A stretch of 64,000 bases of DNA, taken from positions 2,942,783 through 3,006,782 of the forward strand of contig NZ_OY781925.1 in NCBI RefSeq assembly GCF_963677305.1, in the 5' to 3' direction. This DNA is from an uncultured Holophaga sp. Lineage in GTDB: Bacteria > Acidobacteriota > Holophagae > Holophagales > Holophagaceae. Positions 27,139 through 34,855 of this stretch are shown one piece after another. The notes beneath the pieces are model-generated. The model saw nothing but the letters and a program-made list of their open reading frames with translations. It was not told where the DNA came from and made no database searches. Position 1 is the stretch's first letter; each line of letters begins with the position of its first letter. The position numbers and the translations under genes are program-made.

Positions 27139-27158
27139 CCCGAGAGGGTCCTCTCGGG
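27139..27158. promoter_or_regulatory. Perfect 20-bp dyad upstream of mfd
   Basis: CCCGAGAGG and CCTCTCGGG are separated by 2 nt. The dyad ends about 7 nt before the mfd ribosome-binding site and lies between divergent genes. It could be an operator or a leader hairpin; the sequence alone does not decide. Confidence 0.4.
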
Positions 27159-27173
27159 GTTAAATGGAGTGCT

Positions 27174-30100
27174 ATGGATTCCCGGGACCGCGCCTCGCTG
27201 AACGATCTTCTCCGCCTGCTGGATGGACCCGCCGCCGCCCTCTCGGCCCCGGAAGCCCGGCTGCGCTGGACCTCACCGGCTGGGCTGGCCCTGATCCTGG
27301 CCCGCTGGGTGGAGGAGAAGGGCCGCATCCGTCCCCTCTGGGTGGACGCCCCCTCAGAGGCCGAGGCTCAGGCCCTGGCCCAGGACCTCTCGGTGCTCCT
27401 GCCGGGCACCGGCGTGGCCTACTTCCCCGGCATGGCCCCCTACTGCGGCGGCGAGTCCAGCCCCCCGGGCCTGGTGCTCAAGGAGCGCCTGGGCACCCTC
27501 ATCGGGCTCCTGGACCGCCGCGTGCAGATCCTGGTGACCGGGCCCCTCACCGCCTTCGAGCGCCTGCCCCACCCCTCCTGGTTCGAGAAGCAGCGCCTGG
27601 AGCTGCGCCAGGGCGAGGAAGTGCCCCGCGATCTCCTGCTGGAAACCCTGGTGGCCCTGGGCTACCGCCGCACGGACCTGGCCTCCGGTCCCGGGGAGTT
27701 CAGCTCCCGGGGCATGGTGGTGGATCTCTGGCCGGACCAGCTCGACGCCCCCCTGCGCCTGGAGTTCTTCGGGGACGAGCTGGAGAAGCTCAGCCCCTTC
27801 GACCCGGACACCCAGCGCCGCACCGGCGAGGTGGTGGACAAGCTCGTGCTCTACCCCCGCTTCGAGGGGTTCAAGGGCAGTGAGCTCATCAAGGCCGTGG
27901 AGAGCCGCGCCGACCGCACCCCCGAACCCGAGGACGACCTGGCCTTCCGCCGGGAGCGTATGGCCACCCACGGGCACTTCCCCGGCGAGGAGCTCTTCTA
28001 CCCCCTGCTGGACTACCCCAAGGGCCAGCTCACCCACTGGGTGCCCCCCTGCCTGCGCCTGAAGCTGGAGGCCACCTGGAGCCAGGCCCTGCGCGAGAAG
28101 GAGCAGGCCCGCATCGATGAGGGCCTGGCCACCCTGCGCCGGGGCGGCGTGGTGTGCCCCGACTTCACAGACCGCTACACGGCCTCCGACCCCAGCCGGG
28201 TCACCCTGCACCTCACGGAGTGGCAGGCCGAGGCCACGGTGCCCCTGCAGGCCCAGCCCGTACGGGAGTTCCAGGGTCGCCTGGGGGAGATGGCCGCCTG
28301 GCTCAAGGAGCTGCTGGACACCGAACACCGCATCTTCCTGGCGGGCTCCACCCCCGGCATGCGGGACCGCCTTGCGGAGGTCCTGTCGGAGTACGAGCTG
28401 CCCGTCTCCAACGGCACCCAGTGCGGCTGCCGGGCCATCCACCTGAGCCTGGCCTCCGGGGTCTATCTCAAGGAGCCCAGGCTCCTGGTGCTGACCGAAC
28501 GGGAGGTCTTCGGGAGGCGCGCCATCCAGCCCAAGGCCCAGAAGAGCCGCATGGCGGCCTTCCTCTCGGACCTGCGGGACCTCAAGCCCGGGGACCGGGT
28601 GGTGCACCTGGACCACGGCATCGGCGAGTTCACGGGATTCGCCACCCTCACCGCCGGGGGCATGGAGCAGGAGGTGCTGCAGCTGCGCTACGCCGACAAC
28701 GGGCGCCTGAACGTGAGCATCGAGCGGGCGGACCTCCTCCAGCGCTACGTATCCCCGGACGGGGGCACCCAGCCCCCCCTGGACAAGCTGGGGGGCGCCT
28801 CCTGGGCCAAGGTCAAGCGCAAGGCCAAGAAGGCCATCCGCGACATGGCCGAAGAGCTGCTCAAGCTCTACGCCAAGCGGAAGATGGAAAAGGGCCACGC
28901 CTACAGCGAGGATGGCCCCGAGATGGCGGAATTCGAGGCCACCTTCGCCTATGAACCCACCGCCGACCAGATCGAGGCCACGGCGGCCATCAAGGCCGAT
29001 CTCGAATCCGACAAGCCCATGGACCGCCTCCTGGTGGGGGATGTGGGCTTCGGCAAGACCGAGGTGGCCATGCGCGCCACCGCCAAGGTGGCCCTGGACG
29101 GCAAGCAGGTGGTGGTGCTCTGCCCCACCACGGTGCTCTGTTTCCAGCACTACCGCACCTTCAAGGAGCGCTTCGCCAGCTTCCCCGTACGGGTGGAGAT
29201 GGTGAACCGCTTCGTGGACCCCAAGGAGTCCAAGCAGATCCTCCAGGACGCCGCCGATGGCAAGGTGGAGATCCTCATCGGCACCCACCAGATTCTGGGG
29301 GGCCGCACCAAGTTTGCCGACCTGGGCCTGGTGGTCATCGACGAGGAGCAGCGCTTCGGGGTGGCCCACAAAGAGAAGCTCAAGAAGATGCGGGCCAACG
29401 TGGATGTGCTGGCCATGAGCGCCACCCCCATCCCCCGCACCCTGCACATGAGCCTGACAGGCCTGCGGGAGATCAGCCTCATCGAGACCCCCCCCAAGAA
29501 CCGCCTGGCCATCGAGACCGTGGTGGCGCCCTGGAGCGATGAGCTGGTGGCCAGCGCCATCCAGTTCGAGATGCGCCGGGGCGGCCAGGTCTACCTCATC
29601 CACAACCGGGTGGAGAGCATCGTGAGCATCGCCGAACGGGTGCGCGCCCTGGTGCCCGACGCCCGGGTGGGCGTGGGCCACGCCCAGCTTTCGGACGAGG
29701 CCCTGGAACAGGTGATGGTGAGTTTCATGGAAGGCCGGCTGGATGTGCTGGTCTCCACCACCATCGTGGAGAACGGCCTGGACGTGCCCAATGCCAACAC
29801 CATCCTGGTGCACCGCGCCGACACCTTCGGCCTGAGCCAGCTCTACCAGCTGCGGGGCCGCGTGGGCCGCAGCGATGTGCCCGCCTACGCCTACCTCTTC
29901 ATCCCCGGCAAGGGCGAGATCACCGAGGAGGCCCGCAAGCGCCTGCAGGCCCTGGAGGACTTCTCCGAGCTGGGCTCGGGCTTCCGGGTGGCGGCCATGG
30001 ACCTGGAACTGCGCGGCGCGGGCAACCTCCTGGGCGGCGAGCAGAGCGGCCAGATCCACGACATCGGCTTCGAGCTCTACCTCAAGCTCCTGGAGGAGAC

Positions 30101-30572
30101 CCTTTCCGAGCTCCAGGGCCAGCCCACCGGCACCTTCGAGGTCAAGGTCGAGCTCGGCGCCCCCGCCCAGCTCTCCCGCCGCTGGATCGACATGGCCAGC
30201 GAACGCCTCGTGGCCTACAAGCGGGCAAGCCGTTTGCACAGCGAGCGGGACCTGGAGCTCTACCGCCTGGAACTGGAAGACCGCTTCGGCCACATCCCCG
30301 AGGATGACGAAGAAAGCGCCGCCTTCTTCGAGCTCCTGCGCGTCAAGATCCTCGCCCAGAACCTCGCCATCAGCGAAGTCAGCCTGGACAAGGGCAAGCT
30401 CAAGCTGCGGCTCTCACCCCAGACGGCACTGGATCCCGGGAAGATCATGGCCTGGGTCGCAGGGAAGAAGGACAGCAGCTTCAGCCCCGATGGGACCGTG
30501 ATGGTGCCGGTGCACTCCGGGGCGCATGCGGTGATGGAGGCGCAGGCCATCATGCGGGAGTGGGCAAAGTAG
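27174..30572 (+). CDS. mfd: Transcription-repair coupling factor Mfd
   Basis: A 1132-residue SF2 translocase that releases RNA polymerase stalled at DNA lesions and recruits UvrA. N-terminal UvrB-like modules (GTGVAYFPGMAPYCGGESSPP) are followed by the RNA-polymerase-binding CarD-like region (GDRVVHLDHGIGEFTGF, near residue 475). The motor domains carry Walker A GDVGFGKTEVA near 622, the DEEQRFG box, SATPIPRTLHMS and GRVGRSD. The C-terminal TRCF domain is present. The start at 27174 has GGAG 5 nt upstream; the same frame is open far upstream but overlaps the divergent gene. Length is normal. It forms the left border of the cassette array. Confidence 0.97.
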   Translation: MDSRDRASLNDLLRLLDGPAAALSAPEARLRWTSPAGLALILARWVEEKGRIRPLWVDAPSEAEAQALAQDLSVLLPGTGVAYFPGMAPYCGGESSPPGLVLKERLGTLIGLLDRRVQILVTGPLTAFERLPHPSWFEKQRLELRQGEEVPRDLLLETLVALGYRRTDLASGPGEFSSRGMVVDLWPDQLDAPLRLEFFGDELEKLSPFDPDTQRRTGEVVDKLVLYPRFEGFKGSELIKAVESRADRTPEPEDDLAFRRERMATHGHFPGEELFYPLLDYPKGQLTHWVPPCLRLKLEATWSQALREKEQARIDEGLATLRRGGVVCPDFTDRYTASDPSRVTLHLTEWQAEATVPLQAQPVREFQGRLGEMAAWLKELLDTEHRIFLAGSTPGMRDRLAEVLSEYELPVSNGTQCGCRAIHLSLASGVYLKEPRLLVLTEREVFGRRAIQPKAQKSRMAAFLSDLRDLKPGDRVVHLDHGIGEFTGFATLTAGGMEQEVLQLRYADNGRLNVSIERADLLQRYVSPDGGTQPPLDKLGGASWAKVKRKAKKAIRDMAEELLKLYAKRKMEKGHAYSEDGPEMAEFEATFAYEPTADQIEATAAIKADLESDKPMDRLLVGDVGFGKTEVAMRATAKVALDGKQVVVLCPTTVLCFQHYRTFKERFASFPVRVEMVNRFVDPKESKQILQDAADGKVEILIGTHQILGGRTKFADLGLVVIDEEQRFGVAHKEKLKKMRANVDVLAMSATPIPRTLHMSLTGLREISLIETPPKNRLAIETVVAPWSDELVASAIQFEMRRGGQVYLIHNRVESIVSIAERVRALVPDARVGVGHAQLSDEALEQVMVSFMEGRLDVLVSTTIVENGLDVPNANTILVHRADTFGLSQLYQLRGRVGRSDVPAYAYLFIPGKGEITEEARKRLQALEDFSELGSGFRVAAMDLELRGAGNLLGGEQSGQIHDIGFELYLKLLEETLSELQGQPTGTFEVKVELGAPAQLSRRWIDMASERLVAYKRASRLHSERDLELYRLELEDRFGHIPEDDEESAAFFELLRVKILAQNLAISEVSLDKGKLKLRLSPQTALDPGKIMAWVAGKKDSSFSPDGTVMVPVHSGAHAVMEAQAIMREWAK

Positions 30573-30719
30573 GCAAGAAGAGCCTTCACTACAGGAAAAG
30601 GCGGGGGCATGATGGGGCATGCAAAAGACGCCCGTCCGGGAAAATTTAGTCAGTCTAATTCGAGGCCTGAATGCCCGGGGCTACGGGTCGTTCAACACTT
30701 GCATATTTGTTTCCCCATT

Positions 30720-30768
30720 TAGGCGTACCGGAACCACACTCCGCCGGTACGCCTAATTCTAGTTAGGC
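30720..30768 (+). other. Left boundary of the cassette array: possible degenerate attC or attI-like site
   Basis: A perfect 12-bp stem (TAGGCGTACCGG 30720-30731; CCGGTACGCCTA 30744-30755) is followed by the R'-type core GTTAGGC at 30762-30768, just before the first cassette gene. A GTTCAAC word at about 30691 recalls the L'' box of the other sites. A proper R'' box is not evident. The region 30573-30808 holds no other gene. Confidence 0.45.
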
Positions 30769-30808
30769 TGCACCGCTACCTCATCCAAATTCGTTCCCAG
30801 GAGCCAAG

Positions 30809-31090
30809 ATGGAATGGCTGATACCCACCATCGTCATAGCAATTGTTGTCGGGCTCAACGCTCTTATTATAAAACTCGATAAATCCACTATCCGCAAGGA
30901 GATTACAGCGAAAGGCTATCTTCTTATCGACATTAAAACATCTTTGAATTTATTATTACGTAGTTTTAAATATCAGGTAACCTTCAAAACCCAGGATGGT
31001 ACCGAAACTCAGGAAAATTGCCGCGTTTCCTTCTTTCTGGGCGTTGTATGGGAGGATGAGGACTCGTTTCTTAAATGGCTCTTACCATGA
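30809..31090 (+). CDS. Integron cassette 1: small membrane protein of unknown function
   Basis: A 93-residue protein encoded by conspicuously AT-rich DNA compared with mfd. The N-terminus is a membrane segment (LIPTIVIAIVVGLNALIIKL); the rest is a small soluble domain (YQVTFKTQDGTETQENCRV). An AGGAG lies 6-7 nt upstream of the ATG. The gene is bounded by GTTAGGC on the left and an attC site starting 10 nt after its stop on the right, so it is a typical one-gene cassette. No homolog is recognised. Confidence 0.7.
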   Translation: MEWLIPTIVIAIVVGLNALIIKLDKSTIRKEITAKGYLLIDIKTSLNLLLRSFKYQVTFKTQDGTETQENCRVSFFLGVVWEDEDSFLKWLLP

Positions 31091-31099
31091 TCATGTTCA

Positions 31100-31224
31100 G
31101 CCTAACCTTCCGTTCAACCCGGACCCAACAGCCACGATCTTCCAATCTCCCCCATGCATCCCGCTTTCTCGTCCCCCTCGCTCATCCCACCGGCTGTTGG
31201 TCCGGTTAACTCCTTTCGTTAGGC
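31100..31224 (+). repeat. attC site 1
   Basis: R'' GCCTAAC (31100-31106), L'' GTTCAACC, L' GGTTAACT and R' GTTAGGC (31218-31224) are in order. The inner stem pairs CCGGACCCAACAGCC with GGCTGTTGGTCCGG, leaving one unpaired C as the extrahelical base typical of attC. Length is 125 bp. Confidence 0.93.
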
Positions 31225-31230
31225 CTCACC

Positions 31231-31782
31231 ATGCCGAGTAATCTCCCCCCAAACCTATGCTCAATCGAGAATATTCTCCAAAGAGATGAAGCCTATTTCC
31301 CGCACACTGAGTTCACATCAATTTCGTGCCCTGTTTGTGGATTTTATGGCAACCATATCGGCCAAATTCGAACGGTAAATGGAAGCGACGGTTATGAAGC
31401 TTGGTTCGGGCGGGGTGATCTGACTGTTATCCCTTATGAAGGCGAGTGCGGATCTGAGTGGGAACTTTGCCTTGGATTTCACAAAGGTGCGAATGCAATT
31501 TTCGTTCGCATAAAGAAGTCGTGCTCTGAGCAAAGCTTTCTCTACTTCATTGAAGCCGCTGGAACTGATTTCATCAAAATCGGTCGTTCAAGCGACCCCT
31601 TACGAAGACTGGGGCAACTGTCCACCGGCTCCCCGAATAATCTGGTTCTACTCGGGTCAATCAGCGGCGGGCATAAACTTGAAGCCCAATTGCACTCGAC
31701 GTTCTCTTATCTTAGAGAACGCGGCGAATGGTTCAGGGCTACACCCGAACTCAGAAATTTCATAATGCAAGCCACAAATTAA
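31231..31782 (+). CDS. Integron cassette 2: GIY-YIG-like (T5orf172/Mug113-type) protein
   Basis: A 183-residue protein. The N-terminal part (1-95) contains a CPVCG motif and a beta-rich region. The C-terminal half, from about residue 105, reads SFLYFIEAAGTDFIKIGRSSDPLRR-like (key words YFIEAAG, FIKIGRS, RRLGQLSTGSP, LEAQLHSTF). This is the pattern of the T5orf172/Mug113 branch of the GIY-YIG nuclease fold, with Tyr, Arg and a Glu in expected places. DNA or RNA cleavage is possible but unproven. The ATG lies 6 nt after the attC R' core, and AT content is high. The next attC was hit by an IS4 element. Confidence 0.75.
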   Translation: MPSNLPPNLCSIENILQRDEAYFPHTEFTSISCPVCGFYGNHIGQIRTVNGSDGYEAWFGRGDLTVIPYEGECGSEWELCLGFHKGANAIFVRIKKSCSEQSFLYFIEAAGTDFIKIGRSSDPLRRLGQLSTGSPNNLVLLGSISGGHKLEAQLHSTFSYLRERGEWFRATPELRNFIMQATN

Positions 31783-31800
31783 CAGTGATCGGCCTAACCA

Positions 31801-33270
31801 TAATACTGTTCACTTAAGCCTTGACAGGCCATTCTGAGAGCCTAGCTTCTGTGTAGGGCTCACTATGGCCAGAACGACAGCAACGCTTGAGGGTGGAACG
31901 CGGATCTCGGACTTCATCACCCTCGGGGTGGTAGCCCGGCTCTTCCCGGCTGACCGGGTGGAAGCCATCCTCAAGGAAACCGGGCGTGCGAGTCAGCGCC
32001 ACCGGGACCTGCCCGCCCATGTGGTGATCTATTACGTCATCGCCCTGGCTCTCTTCACCCAGGCTTCCTGTCGCGAGGTCCTGCGCTGCCTCATGGAAGG
32101 CCTCCGCTGGCTGCAGGGCACCCCAGACGATCTGCATATCGCTGGCAAATCCGCCATCTCCCAGGCCCGGTCCCGGCTTGGCTGGGAACCGCTTCAGCGC
32201 CTTCACGACGAGATTGTCCAACCCATCGCCACTCCAGACACTCCGGGAGCCTGGTACCGCCAGTGGCGCATCGTCAGCCTCGACGGCAGCACCCTGGATG
32301 TCCCTGAGGCTCCTGCCATCGAGGCTGAATTCGGTCGCCCAGGCGCTGCCCGGGGTACCAGTGCCTACCCCCAGATTCGCTTCGTCTCTCTGGTCGAGAG
32401 CGGCACCCATGTCCTCTTTGCCTCCCGCATGGAGGGCTTCAACACCAGCGAGAAGGCCCTGGCCCACCAGGTCCTACCGGCCTTGACTCCAGACATGCTC
32501 TGCCTCGCCGATCGCGGCTTCTACGGCTTCGAGTTCTGGAACAAAGCCAGAGCCACCGGGGCTACCCTTCTCTGGCGCGTCAATGCCAAGCTCGGTCTGC
32601 CCCGCGAAGATGAGCTTGAGGATGGCTCCTACCTCTCCACCCTCTACCCCACCCGAGAATACCGGCACCCCTCCAAAGGGGTTCGAGTGCGGGTCATTGA
32701 ATACACCCTCCACGGCATCCCGATGCCTCCCGACGCCGAAGGCGAAACCACCTACCGCCTCATCACCACCCTCATAGACCCCAAAGCCGCACCAGCCGTC
32801 GAACTGGCCGCCCTCTACCCCGAACGCTGGGAGATCGAGTCCGCTTTTGACGAGTTGAAGACCCACCTCCGGGGCCGCCAGATGCTGCTGCGCAGCAAAA
32901 CCCCCGACCTCATCCGGCAGGAGTTCTACGGCCTCATAATGGCCCACTTCGCCATCCGAGGCCTGATGCACGAAGCCGCCCTCCAGGCCAAACTCGATCC
33001 CGACCGACTATCGTTCATCCATGCCGTGAGGGTCATCCGCCGCACCCTGCCGCACTTCGCGGCTCTCTCCCCCCAGCCCAACACCTGATCGCCCACGCCG
33101 CCATCCTGCAGGAGCTTGTGAAGGAACCGGCCAGTTCAAGTCGAAACCGCTCCAATCCCCGGGGCGTCAAGCGTAAAATGAGCAATTGGAACGTCCGAGA
33201 TAGAACCATCAAGTGCAATGCCCGCTGCACCCCGATCATTCTCATTCATACGCTTAAGTGAACTGTATTG
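31801..33270 (+). mobile_element. IS4-family insertion sequence inserted at an attC R'' box
   Basis: A 1470-bp element. The left end TAATACTGTTCACTTAAG and the right end read inward CAATACAGTTCACTTAAG match at 16 of 18 positions. It is flanked by the 10-bp direct repeat GGCCTAACCA (31791-31800 and 33271-33280), which contains the complete R'' core GCCTAAC of the attC site. Because the duplication regenerates the box, the attC to its right remains complete. Confidence 0.93.
31865..33088 (+). CDS. IS4-family transposase, frameshifted near the C-terminus
   Basis: A 407-residue frame with an IS4-type N-terminal domain (RISDFITLGVVARLFPADRVEAIL) and a DDE domain: D in VSLDGSTLDVPEA, D in CLADRGFYGF, and the YREK-like E region LYPERWEIESAFDELKTHLRG. 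The frame stops at 33088, but the -1 frame continues for 58 more codons (33088 to 33261) with the usual IS4 C-terminus (SNPRGVKRKMSNW) and stops inside the right inverted repeat. The switch point is a run of six C at 33069-33074. One lost C, programmed -1 frameshifting or a sequencing error would each explain it. Confidence 0.9.
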   Translation: MARTTATLEGGTRISDFITLGVVARLFPADRVEAILKETGRASQRHRDLPAHVVIYYVIALALFTQASCREVLRCLMEGLRWLQGTPDDLHIAGKSAISQARSRLGWEPLQRLHDEIVQPIATPDTPGAWYRQWRIVSLDGSTLDVPEAPAIEAEFGRPGAARGTSAYPQIRFVSLVESGTHVLFASRMEGFNTSEKALAHQVLPALTPDMLCLADRGFYGFEFWNKARATGATLLWRVNAKLGLPREDELEDGSYLSTLYPTREYRHPSKGVRVRVIEYTLHGIPMPPDAEGETTYRLITTLIDPKAAPAVELAALYPERWEIESAFDELKTHLRGRQMLLRSKTPDLIRQEFYGLIMAHFAIRGLMHEAALQAKLDPDRLSFIHAVRVIRRTLPHFAALSPQPNT

Positions 33271-33271
33271 G

Positions 33272-33396
33272 GCCTAACCAATCGTTCAACCCGGACCCAA
33301 CAGCCACGATCTGCTAATCTCCCCCATGCACCCCGCTTTCTCGTCCCCCTCGAACATCCCACCGGCTGTTGGTCCGGTTAACTCCTTTCGTTAGGG
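33272..33396 (+). repeat. attC site 2
   Basis: R'' GCCTAAC (33272-33278) to R' GTTAGGG (33390-33396), 125 bp, with the same GTTCAACC/GGTTAACT inner boxes and GGACCCAACAGCC stem as site 1. It belongs to cassette 2 but is separated from it by the IS4 element. Confidence 0.92.
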
Positions 33397-33403
33397 CCAT
33401 ACA

Positions 33404-34063
33404 ATGCGCCTGCTATTGCCAGCTATCTTGATTTTGCTACTTATCACATTCTTCCTGTTCCTTAGAAAGAGTGGGAAAGCGCTAAATCGTATCAAATATT
33501 ATGTTTTTTACATTTTATGGTTACCATTATTATGTGTTGTATTATCTAATGTCACTGCCGATGGCTTGACTTCATTAATCGCAAGACGTCCTATAGGTAG
33601 TGGTGTACCAATACATTTTCCTATTTTAATATTTTGGAATGATGAAAGTGGCAACAATTTTAATGCACGAGTGATCCCTTTTCAGAATCTAGATGCTGAA
33701 AAAACGAAACACAATAATATAACCTTTCTTCTTCCAAATGGAGACAAACAGAGGCTCTTGACCCAACTCCAAATTCCGAATGGGAATTGGAATTCATATG
33801 CTAACCTGGAAAAATCAGGCCCCGATTATCAAGATTGGCGAGTTGGAACGCTTTTTGAACATGCAATAATTTACGGAAGATATCGGGCCTACCAAAACAA
33901 GATAATACCTAGCTCTTTCGAATGGCATGCGCCAATTTTTGAGGGATGCTCTTTTATTGTATTTGTTAGCATACTGATTCCAATGTATTATATGATCATC
34001 AAAAAAATCGCCAAATATGCTAATTTTCTATTTCTACAAAGAATAGTTTCTACCGGGCCCTAA
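33404..34063 (+). CDS. Integron cassette 3: membrane protein of unknown function
   Basis: A 219-residue protein from very AT-rich DNA. Hydrophobic segments are at residues 2-20 (LLLPAILILLLITFFLFL) and 32-50 (YVFYILWLPLLCVVLS), with another near 185-205 (FIVFVSILIPMYYMII). A roughly 120-residue extracytoplasmic region sits between them. The start is 7 nt after the attC R' core and the stop codon overlaps the next attC R'' box, a tight cassette layout. No family is recognised. Confidence 0.7.
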   Translation: MRLLLPAILILLLITFFLFLRKSGKALNRIKYYVFYILWLPLLCVVLSNVTADGLTSLIARRPIGSGVPIHFPILIFWNDESGNNFNARVIPFQNLDAEKTKHNNITFLLPNGDKQRLLTQLQIPNGNWNSYANLEKSGPDYQDWRVGTLFEHAIIYGRYRAYQNKIIPSSFEWHAPIFEGCSFIVFVSILIPMYYMIIKKIAKYANFLFLQRIVSTGP

Positions 34064-34181
34064 CCAATCGTTCAACCCGGACGCTGCCTCCACTAGCAAC
34101 TTCCTCCTCCTCTCATTCCGGTTTCTCGTCTCCTTCCAGCGCGCCGCAGTCGGCACCGCCGGTTAACTCCCCTCGTTAGGC
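34058..34181 (+). repeat. attC site 3
   Basis: R'' CCCTAAC (34058-34064) to R' GTTAGGC (34175-34181), 124 bp, with GTTCAACCC and GGTTAACT inner boxes. The central part differs from sites 1, 2 and 4, but the stem remains (CGGACGCTGCC with GGCACCG-type pairing). Confidence 0.9.
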
Positions 34182-34187
34182 CTCACC

Positions 34188-34532
34188 ATGTCCTACCCCA
34201 CCCAAGCTCCACTGCCAGAAGCTGTCATGCCAGCTATCTATCTCGCAATAGCCCTCCTGTTTCTATTCTTCTGGCGAAATCGGAACTCTAAGCTCAAGCG
34301 AAAACTATTTATACCTTCTGTATCCATAGTCTGCATTGCACAATGCCTGGTCATTCAATTTTCAAACGGGATACCAGATCGAAAACCCATAGCCCTTGCA
34401 TCCACTTGCGTTTTTGCATTCCTTGCCGCCTGGAGCATTCGCTTTTGCAATCAGTGTGGGGCCACAGTGAGAAGTCAAACGTTGGTTATTCCTCCACGAA
34501 AATGCAGCAAATGCGGTACGCCAATGCCTTGA
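34188..34532 (+). CDS. Integron cassette 4: membrane protein with C-terminal zinc ribbon
   Basis: A 114-residue protein. Two or three hydrophobic segments lie at residues 12-30 (AVMPAIYLAIALLFLFFW), 42-60 and 68-84. The end carries paired CxxC knuckles: CNQCG near residue 87 and CSKCG near 107. The zinc-ribbon tail would be cytoplasmic. The ATG is 6 nt after R' and the stop is 4 nt before the next attC. Function unknown. Confidence 0.7.
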   Translation: MSYPTQAPLPEAVMPAIYLAIALLFLFFWRNRNSKLKRKLFIPSVSIVCIAQCLVIQFSNGIPDRKPIALASTCVFAFLAAWSIRFCNQCGATVRSQTLVIPPRKCSKCGTPMP

Positions 34533-34536
34533 TTCG

Positions 34537-34656
34537 GCCTAACCTTCCGTTCAACCAGGACCCAATAGCCACGATCTTCCAACCTCCCCCATGCGTCCCG
34601 CTTTCTTGTCCCCTTCGCTCCTCCCACCAGCTGTTGGTCAACTTCCTTCGTTATGC
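34537..34656 (+). repeat. attC site 4
   Basis: R'' GCCTAAC (34537-34543) to R' GTTATGC (34650-34656), 120 bp. L'' is GTTCAACC; L' is shortened (GGTCAACT). The stem GGACCCAATAGCC pairs with AGCTGTTGGTC with more mismatches than site 1, so this copy is somewhat degraded. Confidence 0.88.
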
Positions 34657-34855
34657 CCCCATTCCGTGTCAGGCAGGAAGTGAAAGCAAAATGGAAAATC
34701 TTCCAAAACACCTAAAAGAAAAATACGCCCGCGACCGCGCACTTTTGCCAGATGACTCAGATTTGCCCCCAGGCATCGTTACTTATAGCGACACCTTAAA
34801 AGGCTATTATTTTCTAATTGATTACTTTGAGAACCTGACGACCGGCGAAAAAATG

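Noticed and set aside
26484..27173. Upstream extension of the mfd frame
   Set aside because: It lies antisense to the TPR-GGDEF gene, whereas the ATG at 27174 has a good ribosome-binding site and standard N-terminus.
27354..30293. 979-codon open frame on the minus strand opposite mfd
   Set aside because: It is in the antisense of a certain housekeeping gene, is rich in His/Gln/Gly/Val typical of antisense GC-rich codons, and has no domains.
30573..30808. Search for an integron integrase at the left border of the array
   Set aside because: Only about 190 nt separate mfd from the first R' core and no tyrosine-recombinase motif is present on either strand in the array region.
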